A DNA stretch of 64,000 nucleotides from positions 1,069,585-1,133,584 of the forward strand of contig NC_088647.1 in the NCBI RefSeq assembly GCF_964019385.1, read 5' to 3'. The notes beneath the pieces were generated by a model, which worked only from the letters and a program-made list of their open reading frames with translations, made no database searches and had not been told where the DNA came from. Numbering within the stretch: position 1 is the stretch's first letter; each line of letters begins with the position of its first letter. Shown here in pieces: positions 45,061 through 56,563 of the stretch. Source of the DNA: Sycon ciliatum. Taxonomy: Eukaryota; Porifera; Calcarea; Leucosolenida; Sycettidae. Made by a program: the position numbers and the translations under genes.

Positions 45061-45696
45061 CTCTCAACAAGTGTACCCAAAGTTTTCAAGCTAATACACA
45101 AGCAAATTCACTAGGGGCCGAGTATATTTTCCTACACCTCTCCCTGTTTGTTGTTGTTATTTCTGCATTCAAATTGTTTGTGTACCTGTACATTTATTAC
45201 AGTAGAGCCACGCATCCACAGCTGTTGTTTCCAAGGGGTCAGGCTCGTCAGTTTTACAAAACCTTTCAGCAATCTGGCCTTAGGCTTAGTTCCTTGACTT
45301 TTTGTGCCACTTTCTTAGATGCACATCCCACTGGATAGTGAGCAATACGTGTGTAGCAGAATCTGTATTCCAGAAAAGCAGAGACTCGAGTCTATTGACT
45401 TTTAAAACGTTATTGGCTGTGGTGTACCTAGAGGTATACACGTACATTCCTGGGTCCCACGTTCTGTGACGCCCGACTGTATTCGTGGTGCCTCAACAAC
45501 TTTTAATTTTGTGCGCTCGGAAAAACCTGCCGGAGACTGTGAGGCTGCAGAGTGTTGGCTGTGTTTTGCTTTAAAAAACCATCAGGTCTCCCCAGATTTT
45601 CTAGTCTGGCCCTGAATTTTGCCACTCTTCGGTTTCAAAACCTAGTGTGGTGGTGGAAAGCCTAGCAGTGTTGTGTGTGCATGTGTGTATTTTGTA

Positions 45697-45839
45697 CAGT
45701 GCTGGCCAGAGAAATCCAACCTCGTTAATAAAGTAGCGCGCGTTCGAGAGCACAGACCGGTCCAGTATGTTTACTACTAGGGCTGCATAGCGCCCGGTGC
45801 AATTTTATTCATAAGGTTGGATTTCTTTGGCCAGCACTG
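45697..45839. mobile_element. Tc1/mariner-type MITE
   Basis: 143 bp; ends CAGTGCTGGCCAGAGAAATC and GATTTCTTTGGCCAGCACTG, TA on the left side, GA on the right. CAGTGCTGGCCA ends are common in animal Tc1-like MITEs. Confidence 0.75.
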
Positions 45840-48730
45840 GAGTTAGAAGTAGGTCCTCTAAGGTCCTCTGTTTGTGCGCAATTGTGGTCACAGTGGCAGT
45901 AGTGGGTGAGGGGGGTAGACTCAGTTACTACGAAGATGGTGTATACATGATGGTGTATACAGTCATGTAGTTGAATGTTACTTCGGGCTTAGACCCAGAG
46001 GTTCTTGAAATGATGACCCCGGGTTTATGTACATGTATCATTCAGCTACCGTTGTCATAATGGCACTAGTTGATAGAACACCTGTATAAGTACAGGCTGT
46101 ACATCTAGCATTTTCCAAAATAGCACTCCGTACTTCGAGGCTGCAGCCGTTTTGCATGCAACGTTGTATGTGTTGATCGGTTGACAGCATGTGACAAAGC
46201 CGAGGACATACTAGTGTATCAGGAGCACTGTTTTTTAACACAGTGCGTCCCCCGCCTTGTCATGTTAATTTATCAAACAAGGCTTACTACCTATGCCAAC
46301 ATTATACATGTAGGGCTGTGCATGCTTTCAAAATTCTTCCTTGTTGAAGTAGAATACCGTGCTTGTGGGGGCTTTAGTAGTTCCTTTGCCAGATGTTCTA
46401 TGCGTATCTCAATGACTTATCAGTTTCAGCACTTGGGCAAGGCACATTCGGGCCTACACATGTAGCCTTGAATTCTGGCTTGGAGGCATTATTTATCTAT
46501 TTTCATGGCTGCTAGGTTCATCCTTAGTTAAGAGTTATTTCTCCGTGATTCGCTAATGAGTCCACAAAGGACGAAACAGCTAGACAGTACTAGTGCTGTC
46601 CCCAGATCGTGTATTCTAAATCCATAATACTGACGCTCAATCTCCAGACAGCTGTGTCAGCCTTTTTTAGGTCCCATCAGTGGAGCTCAGAGCGGGAGGT
46701 TAAACAAATGGCAATACGGTCTATATGAAATGAACAAAAAAAGCAATTTGAAAATGGCTCAAAGCATCAAAGTCAGCGAGCTATCTGCAAGACACGCACA
46801 AAGAGAGCTTTGCACGAAGGCAGATACATATTACATATACCTTTGACACTAACCAAAAAGAGTGCTCAATCAAGTCAACGCAAGGCAGCGTAATGCGGTG
46901 ATCGAGTCTATAAAAAGCTATAGTGACATGTAGCCAGGCCCCCAGCACAATAAGTTGACTTGCATCATGCTAAAATCGTTCACACAAATCTCTTATAATA
47001 ATTATTATATAGATTGCAGGATAGGGTGGTTGCACCAGGAAGTGCTGTCTCTGCGATAGTGGGACCAGCCAAGATTGCAGTACAGTCGTCCACCATCAAT
47101 CCAGCACTTCATTGGCCCACGCCCTCGATACACCAGCATGATTTCCGGAGTTATTACCATTCATTGATACATGCCCCCACCCCCCAGTTCTTCGGCACCT
47201 GACCCGAGTTCTATTTGGGCCACACTACTTTGTAGCAGTCATACTATAGTACTAGAACTGGATGCACGTGATATCCACTGGAGCTGGCGCTGGCCATGAG
47301 CTGACCCACCGCCGTGCCTCCCAGTGTCAATTTTGCTTATGTGATCCTACCACAATCTGGAACATTATCAGTACTCGCCTCTGTTGACTTGCCAGCACTA
47401 GTTCTGGTGGATCCGGGCATGTTTCTGCCTTCTCTTAAGCATGTATTCTCCTGCAGGTGCATCTTTCACCTCCCTCTAATGCGCGAGCACATTTTCTGTG
47501 GAGATTCAACGACACATAGACCAGAAAATACAGAACAGAACAGTGGCTGCCAATGCGACACAAGTACCACATAGACCTAAAAACTCATAAGTACCCTGGG
47601 AGTTAGATGCATTTACGGGCAGTATGCCAGGATTTGCGCAGCTAATTTAAAATCAGATTAGCAATGCTGTGTGCTACCTAGGTGGCATCTTGGACTCAAA
47701 AACCAACCGATTGTGGTCCAACCCAACCGACAGCGTTGTCGGTGGGTTCCGATTGGCAGGTGTTGGATGGACGTATGATCCATGCGTCCCCACAAGCAAT
47801 GAGAAGTTAACAATGCCACTAAGGATATAATATCGCGGACAGCAGTACAATGAAACTGGGCCATTCATTATCAGCAATATCAGGGGTATATCCCATCCGA
47901 TAAGACGTACAGCTCGTGTATGGCAGACTTTACAGCAGGTCCCGACATAGCTTGCCCCGTGCCCTTTACCACTCCTGGGCCAAAACTGTTGTACAATACT
48001 CGAGAGGGTCTAGCCTAGTGAGTGTGAATAGAACCTGGCAAACCATATCTCCAAGTGATTCACATGTTGGTATATTCTCCGTTATCATACATCAATTCCG
48101 AGCAATTTGACACCCGAATATTCTCGCACCACTACTGCTGAAGTATTGACCACAAACCATGTTCCATTTGACTTACAAAAGGAACTTGCAAAAGGCATGA
48201 GAGCACTGGAATCCGTAAAGACTCTCGCATTATTTATTAGCCACCATACATACCTTTCGGGAAGTCGTGTTGGAAGCAGCATGCTCGGAGAGCAGAGCTG
48301 AGTGAGATCTGCATACAGTAACACAGCGACAATGAATCACATGAACAGAAGGAAGCAGTCGTATCCGTACACATCTGAATATGCGCTTATGGGAGGAAAA
48401 TCCGTGCGACAAAAGAGGACCGTGTTATGCAGGTGTATGTCTTACCCGGGTACATACTAAGTGAGTTCCACCATACGTATATAATTTTATTGCAATTGAA
48501 TCACTTGACTGACTGGAGCCAAAAATATCAATTGGCACTTACTCCGGTTACCCGAATGTTTCGGTACCACTATCATTAGGTTTTTTGCAATCGAACCAAG
48601 TCATAGTTGAGTCATTTTCAATGCGTTAGGTGTTACCTGACGTGCTCACTGCATCAGCCGCTATGTCAGATTCCACCAGGCATGCACCAAACCAGGCGCA
48701 ATGCGCACACTGATGATGGTGGTTGGCACA
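45840..48730. other. No gene recognised
   Basis: About 2.9 kb of loop sequence. All open frames are under 100 codons and without known motifs. GTACAGTCGTCCACC at 47083 looks like a single end of a pogo-type MITE such as 398-872. Confidence 0.4.
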
Positions 48731-48734
48731 CAAC

Positions 48735-48786
48735 GAGCAGTAGTAAAAGTGAAAGGACTTTTTGCATGTGATTTTGTTGTAATTTG
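48735..48786. repeat. Direct repeat, copy 1 of 2
   Basis: About 50 bp (ACGAGCAGTAGTAAAAGTG ... TGATTTTGTTGTAATTT), repeated at 49547-49600. It may mark the edge of an old insertion. Confidence 0.6.
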
Positions 48787-49546
48787 TGCCAGTCGAATTG
48801 TCTCAGTGTAACTAGTTTATCGTTAGCTTACTAGTTTCTTTATACAAAAGAGAAAGACCAAGGAACTACAAGTTACGCTATACTGTCCACTAACACCACC
48901 AGTTACTAAACAATCAGCTCATGCGATAGCTATTGCACGACACTGAACAGCTCTAGCACATCTTGGATGCGCACTCCAACAGCCTTGTGGACGACGACTG
49001 TAACTGGAGAATCGGTCCGTCGCTCCACCAGCCCGGCGGCACAGTGGACAGTGCCTTGGGGGTGTCAGGCATGGATCAGGCTGATAAGGACGTGGTGGAG
49101 ACGGAAATGATGTTTGCAAGGAAGAGTGATGATATGCGTATGTGCTCTCCGCCAGTTGTTGAAGCAACAGTCCGGCAGTGGACAGTCGGCAAGGTTAAAA
49201 TAAGTGACCAACTGGGTGAAAGTACACCAAATGTGGCCCATCTCTTGAATGGTGCGGACCACGGCAAGGACCTGAAGTTGAAGGTCGTCAATGGCAACAC
49301 CGCATGGTCGACGTCAATGGGAACATCAAGCCATCAAGTTGGTGGAACTATGGAATGTCCGTCGCAGGCTGCAGCGACAGGGTAACGTGCTCAGGGAAGA
49401 GTACAGCGACGATGATCAGCTGTGTCTTGCACGCAGTCGTGTTGATCGTGGCGTGCAGAACAACAGAGTCAGTTGCGGTATTCGTACATTTGTCTGTTTA
49501 GGATTGTGATCCCCAGGAAGTCCTTTCGTGAGGAGTGATGTCACGC
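48787..49546. other. No confident gene; 140-codon open frame
   Basis: 48963-49385 is open (DDDCNWRIGPSLHQPGGTVD and so on) and resembles nothing recognised. It lies between the two direct repeats. Confidence 0.3.
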
Positions 49547-49600
49547 AACGAGCAGTAGTCAAAGTGAAAGGACTTCTTGCATGTGATTTTGTTGTAATTT
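49547..49600. repeat. Direct repeat, copy 2 of 2
   Basis: See 48735-48786. It lies just beyond the 3' end of the gypsy relic and could be part of its lost LTR. Confidence 0.55.
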
Positions 49601-49623
49601 TGTAAGGTGTGGTGGCAGAACTT

Positions 49624-50793
49624 TCAGCTGGTAGTGGGTGATGGGCTGTCTGTGTGACAACAATTACGGGCTTGACGAACGACATAATTATGGCGAGTCG
49701 ATCTTTGGCCAGTTGCTGAGTTGGAGATCGTCACCGTAGACCCAGAGATCTGGTCCACGGTCCAGGGGTTGGGATCCCACTGTGGTGAGAGCTTGTGTGC
49801 CTGCTCATTGCGGCGTAAGACGCGCTGACCAGGAGTGAGGATGGGGGCGTTTGACCGGCGGGTGGCATTGGCAGCGTCGCACTGGGATTGGCGGAATTGC
49901 TGGTCACGGTGGGCAGCTGAAGGTAAGTCTGGTGCGGCTGCCGTAATGCAGGGTATGCTGTCGCGGATGGGGCGACCAAACATGAGTGTTGCCGGTGCCT
50001 CGTGAGTGGCAGGGTGTGGCGTGGTGCGGTACGCTAGGAGCCATTGGTCAAATGCAACATTGATGTCTTCGCCAGCTAGTTTGGCAGTTCGCAGAACTTT
50101 GCCAATGGTACGGTTGAGGCACTCGACTGCTCCGTTTGCTTGTGGCCACAAAGGAGGGGTGTGGCGGTGCTGGATAGCGTGTGGCGCGAGGAAATCAGCA
50201 AAAGCCGAAGAACGGAACTGAGGACTGTTGTCCGAGACTAGCTCTTCGGGCAAGCCGAACATGGATAATGTAGAGCGCAGAGCTACAACACCGGCCGTAG
50301 TGGGTGTCGTGCTGAACACGTTGATGACCGGGTAGCGAGTCAACTGGTCGATAGTGGCAAGCAGGTGCTGACCGTTTGGCATGGGTCCATACAAATCGAC
50401 GAAGACTCGTTGCCACGGCTTGGTGGACGGTGGTGTGGGCACGGACTCCCGGACGTAGCGGTGTCGTTGAGAGAGTTGCTTGGCACGGAATACATTGCCG
50501 GCAGAGTGCTTCGGCTTCAGTAGCCATGTTGGGCCACCCAACATTGCTGTTGAGCCGTTGCTTGGTGCGGACAATATCTTGGTGGCCCGCATGTGTAAGC
50601 TGCAGGGTAAGCCGTTGGAGGGCCGTGGGAATGACGAGACGGTCGTTGCGGAGTAGTAGACCGTCACTCTCAGACAGTTCATGGCGGAGGGCAAAGTACG
50701 GGCGGACCGTGGTGTGGCTGGAATCCCAGCGGCCAGATTGCAGAGAGGAAAGGATGGCTTGCAGTGTGGTGTCTGCGGTGGTGGCGTCCGCAA
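49624..50793 (-). pseudogene. gypsy relic: integrase part of Pol
   Basis: 389 codons open in the frame of the integrase core: D in FVDLYGPMPNGQ, D in LVSDNSPQFRSS (usual Gly is Ser), E in NGAVECLNRTIGKV (usual Arg-Phe is Cys-Leu). A C-terminal region follows with LTPGQRVLRRNEQ. The HHCC part (HAGHQDIVRTKQRL ... CRQCIPCQ) is in another frame at 50195-50983. Confidence 0.82.
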
Positions 50794-50983
50794 TCTCCTT
50801 CAGAGCCAACGCATTCGGCTTAGCTGCTGTAGCTAGGGCATGTATGTACGCAGTGTCTTCCTGTGCGCCGATGTTTGGCAAGTCGGGATGAGGCTGCGGA
50901 TTGCGACTGACGACGTCGGCCGGGTTTTCTGGGCCAGGCTTGTACTGGAGCTGGAAGCTGAGATCCTGCAGGCGGAGGACCAT
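50195..50983 (-). pseudogene. gypsy relic: end of RNase H and integrase zinc region
   Basis: FQLQYKPGPENPADVVSRNP is the RNase H C-terminus; LTHAGHQDIVRTKQRL ... CRQCIPCQ is the HHCC site. It overlaps the integrase-core frame, showing a frameshift between them. Confidence 0.8.
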
Positions 50984-51340
50984 GCGCTCAATTCATGGTG
51001 GAGGTCTCGATCCGACGGCCTTGAGTTGCAGGAGCGGCTTGTGGTCGGTGACAACGGTGAACTGTGGATCACCTTGTCAAGTCGTGGTGAAAGCGAAGGC
51101 AGCCAAACTTGACACCCAATGCTTCCCGTTCAGTTTGAGAATATTGCTGCTCGACGCCGGAGAGTGCACGGCTGGCGAATGCTACAGGTGCATCGTGGCC
51201 GTTGTCTTGGCGTGGACACAGGATTGCGCCGAGGCCGGTGCGTCGACATACAGTGATGTGTTGCGGTCAAAGTATTGCAGCATGCAGTCTTCGGCGATGG
51301 CCTTCTTCAGTGCATCAAACGATTGCTGCTCAACATCAGT

Positions 51341-52204
51341 TCAACGCCAAACAGTACCTTTCTTAGTGAGAGCAGGGAGTGGCGTGGTGAGATCGGCCAT
51401 GTTACGAATGTAACGGCGGAGGAAGTTGGTGAGACCCAGGAAACTCTGTATGTCGCTGACGCAAGATGGCGTAGAGAATGTAGCCACAGACTGCTGGTGG
51501 CTGGGAGAGGCGCGGATGCCCTTGTCGGAGTAGACGCTAGCCATGAACTTGAGCCGAGGCTTGAGGATGTGACATTTGTGACATTTGGCTCGGTTGAGTG
51601 TAACGTTGTGATCTTGGAGCCGCTGGAGGCAGGCGGCGAGTCGTCGGTTGTGCTCTTCGACGCTCTTACCAAAGTTGAAGATGTTGTCGTGGACGTTCTT
51701 CACACCGTCGAGGCCAGCGAGCCATGGCGTCCAGTGTGCGCTGTAGGATCTCGGATGCGGACGATACGCCCATGGGCAGACGTTTACAGTGCAAAACTGC
51801 GTAGCGACGTGACTCAGGGTGGCCTGGCTCTCCACAGCGGTAGCAGAGCGATGTGCTGGATTCCCGCCGGCCTGGAGCGCGAGTGGCGACTGGGGCAGGT
51901 GGCTGGTGGTACGAGTTTGCAGCTGGATGTGGCGAAGACTGCATCGGTCGACGCGACGGAGTTGAAACAGTAGCAGGAGGCGGCTGTGTCCTTTTGTAGA
52001 ACGGTGGCTGATGACGGAGGGCATTGGTCGAGTCTTGTGTGCGCCGGAACGCCGTCGTCTGTTCCACTGACGCTTCAAATGCTCTGGCGGCCTTGAGCGC
52101 CTTGGCGAGATCAAGGGACCCAGTCTCCAGCAGTTTTCTGCGGAGTGGATCGGACGTGCATCCTGCCACAATTTGATCACAGAGAGCCACGTTCTTCTGG
52201 GCAT
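51341..52204 (-). pseudogene. gypsy relic: reverse transcriptase second half
   Basis: GVKNVHDNIFNFGKSVEEHN stands where VYxDDILV is expected, so both catalytic Asp codons are altered. Then NRAKCHKCHILKPRLKFMAS and the thumb SDIQSFLGLTNFLRRYI. Confidence 0.78.
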
Positions 52205-52583
52205 CGTCGGCGAAGCTGCAGGTCGTTGCCGATGCCAGCAAACGAGTATAAAACGTGTCTAATGTTTCGCCAGGCTGCTGGGTGACCTGCCGGAAGTGGA
52301 AGCGGGCCATGCTGGGGCTCTGCTTCGACTGAAAGTAGTCGGCGGCGGCGGTTATGAGGCCGTCGAGATCGTTGCCAGTGTTGGCTAACGTAGGGACGAG
52401 CTGCTGGATGTCCTTGCCGGCCACTTACTGGAAAGTGTCTCTCTGGCGAGTGTCATCCGAGATGCCGGCTGCTGCGACATAGAGTTGGAAACACCGTTCC
52501 CAGGCAGGAAAATGGGCAGCAGCATCGTAGAGACTGCTGTAGATCGGGAATGGCTCCGGAGGCGGTAGTGACAGTAGGGACAT
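51666..52583 (-). pseudogene. gypsy relic: Gag joined to RT
   Basis: MSLLSLPPPEPFPIYSSLYD from 52583, one in-frame TAA at 52427-52425, then AGKDIQQLVPTLANTGND. The zinc knuckle CYRCGEPGHPESRRYA passes directly into LPMGVSSASEILQRTLDAM, an RT motif; protease and the first half of RT are deleted. Confidence 0.8.
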
Positions 52584-52601
52584 GGCGAGGATCAGGCGTT
52601 T

Positions 52602-52614
52602 GCTCGCAGCGCCA
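52602..52614 (-). other. Putative primer binding site, tRNA-Ser-like
   Basis: The + strand GCTCGCAGCGCCA resembles the 3' end of a eukaryotic tRNA-Ser (GCTCACAGCGCCA), two bases from the LTR start at 52616. Confidence 0.5.
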
Positions 52615-52682
52615 ATGTAATGTTGTTCTCTTGCTGTATTCCAAACAACAACTAACTCGGAGCTCCGGAAAGCTCCGCAATA

Positions 52683-53266
52683 GTGAGGTTTTGCATTCCG
52701 AATTTCGGCTTGGCGTTCTTTGGTAATTTGTCGAACATCAAAATGTCGAATTTTCGCACCGAAGTTTGTTTTGCAAGTCGAAAATGATGTGTTTTGATTT
52801 CGTGAGCCCCAGCATCAGCAATGTCCTGTCCCGTGCTCCTTTTCTTGCTGATTCCGACAAACTTTGATCGCGCCCAAAGAGTCGAGGGCCAAACCTGCCT
52901 CAGTCGCCTCAGAAAAACCAACTCCATGGCCAAGTCAAATTTTATGGGTATCGCCATAGTCTTTTCAGCCACACAGATGACGGTGAGGACACTCCAGGCG
53001 AAAGAGAGTAGACAGGCAGTGGAGAGGAGCAATCAGAGGTAGCTGACGATGCTGATGTCGTCAAAGACGCCTGCGAAGCCATGCCAAGATAAGAAACCTC
53101 TTTGAATAAATCACGCGCTAGCGCTCTTCCACAAGAAAATTCATCCGAAAAATATGTTCGGCAAAGTGAGCTTTTTCCGAACAAACATGCCGCATCTTCG
53201 TGCGCATTTTCGACCTCGCTCCCGCGTGCCGAATCTTTTGCCGAATTTTGGAATGCAAAACCTCAC
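52683..53266. mobile_element. MITE inserted in the gypsy relic's LTR
   Basis: 584 bp; ends GTGAGGTTTTGCATTCCGAA and the complement of GTGAGGTTTTGCATTCCAAA, flanked by TA (52681-52682, 53267-53268). No coding capacity. Confidence 0.75.
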
Positions 53267-53400
53267 TAATATGATGCCAACAGAATGTAATGGTGTGCGT
53301 GCATGCGTACAGAGTCGGTGCGTACCGACTGTCAGCACAGGTGTGGAAAGCAGCATATGTAAATGGATAGGAGCACAAACGGTGCCGCGTGCATATATGT

Positions 53401-53462
53401 GTCGGTAGAGCATGAAACTCTTAATCTCAGGGTCGTGGGTTTGAGCCCCACGTTGGGCGCCA
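53401..53462 (+). other. tRNA-Lys(CTT) sequence with encoded CCA
   Basis: GTCGGTAGAGC (D arm), anticodon loop CTCTTAA with CTT at 53420-53422, T arm GTGGGTTTGAGCCCCAC, acceptor 3' strand GTTGGGCG and CCA at 53460-53462. The 5' acceptor strand and first D-stem half are missing and one anticodon-stem pair is lost. Animal tRNA genes do not encode CCA, so this came from a mature tRNA. It is either a retro-pseudogene or an unusually long tRNA copy beside an LTR: two bases later TGTCGTCTCGG could start an LTR of a minus-strand element. Confidence 0.6.
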
Positions 53463-53463
53463 A

Positions 53464-54445
53464 ATGTCGTCTCGGTTGGAGAACGAGCTGCCTCTACTAT
53501 ACCCTCGCCACGCCACACATCAAACGGACTAGTCAAGTGGTTTTTCTCTAGAGCTAGAGAGAGAGCTATTCATTACTACACTTCAGGAGACGACGGGAGA
53601 ACTGACAACTGACATGGCGAAAGGAAACATGATATCGGAAAGTGGTGCCCTCATCAGCACAAAAAGTGGCGTACTCGATATCATATCAGCACAAAAAGGT
53701 GCACGTGTCAGCAATACAACAAAGCAGCGCAGCAGCATGTACGAGTCAGCATCACAGAAACACAAATACAGCAGCAGGTACGACAAAGAGACAACACGTG
53801 CAGCCACATGTACAACATATGGGTGTGACAGTCCATATATGTACGTGTGAACACTACACACGATGAGAACATGCAAAGTATGGAGACCCAGACTGTGTGG
53901 TCAGCAGGACACAGCCCGTACAGGATGGAACAGACAACTAAACGTAATATAGCACCACGTACCGGCGGACTAGTCGACGCTGATGGGAGAAGTGGCACCC
54001 CCTGAGGCAGCTACGGATGCTAGAACTCTACAGCCAGACCAACACCAATATAAAACAAAAAGGTACACCACACCAGGAAGCAAGTCAAATAAAGATGTGT
54101 GAACAACAGCCACACACCACAGAAAAGCATACAGAACAAAAACTCAATTACCGACACCATAGACACTGCAAAATCCAAACAGGAGGAAAATACTAACTCC
54201 CTGAGGACACTGAGCATGAGGCAAACGGGCAAGCAACCTCTTGCCGATGTTCCACCGTGTAACAACAACCGCGCTGGCCACCGGACTGTATGGTAGGGGT
54301 ATTACACCTGGACCTCAAGACCAACGGGCGAAGGACAGCAGGCCGGGCTCAGGTAAATACAATGAGGAGCACTGTATACAACTACAGAAATAACCCAAAC
54401 CCATGCCAATTTGACCAACATACCTTCCCTGCGCATCCATTCCTA
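53464..54445. other. End of the loop, no gene recognised
   Basis: May begin with LTR-like TGTCGTCTCGG. Repeated ATATCAGCACAAAAA-type words at 53640-53700. No second LTR or protein motif found. Confidence 0.35.
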
Positions 54446-55380
54446 GTGTACGGGTCTGAAAGATGAAAGATGGAGCGCTTGTATACACGGGCCCGGAAAG
54501 CCTGCTTCGGCCGCTCGGCAGCAGCTTCGTAGTGGTGGTCAAGGGTCGAAGACCGACGGATACGGATCAACTCCCCAGTGAACACACCTTTGCCCATACT
54601 ACAGGGGTGGTTACTACCGACAAGCAGATACAGGAAACGATTGGTGAACTTGAAATGAGGCTTCACCGCCATGTATCCCTTACTACGGAAAACTGTGGTG
54701 TCCAGGAAATCAATGCCATCATGTGCCAGTTCATGAGAAAACTTGAGGGCCGAACACTTATTAATCCTATCTAAAGTGCGCTGAGCTTGACCTTCGCAAC
54801 CATGCAATGATAAAGCGTCTATAAACCTGAACCTCTAAACCCTCCCCCTCTAAGATCGGCAAAACGTACTGCTTCTCCAAATACAGCATAACAATGTCGG
54901 CATAGACCACTGCTGCAGGCGAACCCATGGCAGTCCCTGGCCTTGGATCTGCCGAAACACATCGTTACCATACACAAACTCATTTTTCTTCCGAATGACT
55001 GACATCAAGGAAGTCACTGCTTGTAATAACCATGTACGAAGGGCGAGGGGCATCCACCTTGTACATCTGTGTGTGATATACCACGACAACCGAGCTCGTT
55101 GGGGATGTTGGTGTAGTAAAGGCTGGTCACATCTATGCTCAATTATAAATGATCGTCCCGCACAGGCAAACCTTCTACCAAGTTGATGAAATCCGCAGTT
55201 GAGGTCAGAACAGTACTTTCCTCACATACATACGGGTTCAGTAGAAAGTCAGTGAACTCAGCGGGATAGTAGCCAGGACTATTTAGATTAACAATAGGCC
55301 TAACCTTCAGGACCCAGGGCTTATGTGTTTTGAGAAGTCTCCTGAAAACGGGCATGCGCCCCCGGTGCGACTAAGAACAG
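54446..55380 (-). pseudogene. Penelope-like reverse transcriptase remnant, right-arm copy
   Basis: Minus strand. 55355-55143 reads PVFRRLLKTHKPWVLKVRPI, then NSPGYYPAEF, better kept than the left copy. 54807 down reads FLDTTVFRSKGYMAVKPHFK and SNHPCSMGKGVFTGEL. The GTAMG box is frameshifted (QIQGQGLPWV). Both copies are inactive and diverged independently. Confidence 0.65.
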
Positions 55381-56070
55381 TGACATAATATATTATATTA
55401 GTGGGCATACGATGCTCAATGCGATGCCTAGTCATGGTGAGTAAACAATTGACTCGGGTCGCTCACACGAAGTCTCAACACAGCCTTGAGCCTGTTGGTT
55501 GCCATCGGCAGTCTAGCCGCATGCTCATCTAGCCCCTCAGGCAAAAAAAACAGTCATTTATAATGTTTGGCATTGTGATGCTGGGCACGACCTATATCAT
55601 CATAGTGAGATCAGTCCAGGACTACTATCACAATAGACTGCCTTTGAATATGCCTGAGTCCGATTGCGTTCTAGCTCCCAAACTATGTGCTGCATGTGTA
55701 CACTCCGCCTATGGTTAGTCTACTCCAGAACAACGCCTGGAGAGGTTCATTGGGGGCATGATGTCCCCCCACCCCATTCCCCCCTTGCCCCCTGCACCTG
55801 AAGTACCGGTATTGCCCCCCCCCCCCCTCCCCAAACAAATTACAGGACACAGATGGAGCACTGGGGAGCACGTAGCAGTAGGCAAAGTTGACGATGCCAG
55901 TGCAGACACTCCTGATCTCGGTCACCACACTGGCACCGTATAGTCTCCAAGGGACATAGCTACCAGAGAACACACAGAATGGGAGTATATAGTGCTATCT
56001 CGGTGGATAGACAACCTCCTATACACAAAATATCTACTGATAGAGTTCTGTGTAGATCCTATGTGCACAT
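54446..56070. repeat. Inner right arm, second part
   Basis: Inverted copy of 36864-38495, including a poly-C run mirrored by the left poly-G run. Ends at the insertion site of the RAG1-like transposon. Confidence 0.85.
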
Positions 56071-56074
56071 ATGT
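56071..56074. repeat. TSD ATGT of the RAG1-like transposon, left copy
   Basis: Repeated at 59824-59827. The left arm has a single ACAT (36860-36863) in the same context, an intact empty site. Confidence 0.85.
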
Positions 56075-56563
56075 CACTGCTGTTATCATAGACCTGATCC
56101 TGGCCACAGTGTCCTGGGTACGAGCGTACGCACTCTCCCTGGAAATTTGAATTTTTGATTTTCACAGAAACAATTTTTCGCTGACACGGGTCACATTCTT
56201 GCGTTTCTAGGACTGTTCTACGCTTGAAAGAAGAACAAGAACCACATACAGTGAGTGACTACAACATGATAGACCACACCAGAAAATTTGAAGACGATCG
56301 GTGAAGGTTGAGCTGAGTTCTGACACGATCTGTTGAAACAACTTCATGTCGCTCGTCATCACGATTGAGTAGCATCTCCGTTCTTGATAGACCCTTCCCT
56401 TCGTGTTCCAGAAGTTATTTTTCATGTTTGGTGAGTTTCTCGTCGGACCTCAGGTCTTTCTCGATCGATTGCCACCTCACTCGATCCGAACGAAACCTAA
56501 ACTACCGAAACGAAGCCTGCGCTTTTTTGGCTGTTTTTCCGTTTTTACGTGTAGATCTATAGA

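Larger units (their letters stand above)
49624..52680 (-). mobile_element. Decayed Ty3/gypsy retrotransposon
   Basis: Minus strand: Gag from ATG 52583, then a fusion into RT, RNase H end, integrase. Primer site at 52602-52614 and the start of an LTR (TGTAATGTTG, from 52616) at the right. No second LTR is found at the left. Frameshifts, one Gag stop and a Gag-to-RT deletion make it inactive. Unlike the element at 14452, its motifs are eroded. Confidence 0.82.

Noticed and set aside
47014..47574. Additional sushi-like exons downstream of 41816
   Set aside because: The cysteine spacing and the WxG/GxW signature are absent in all frames.
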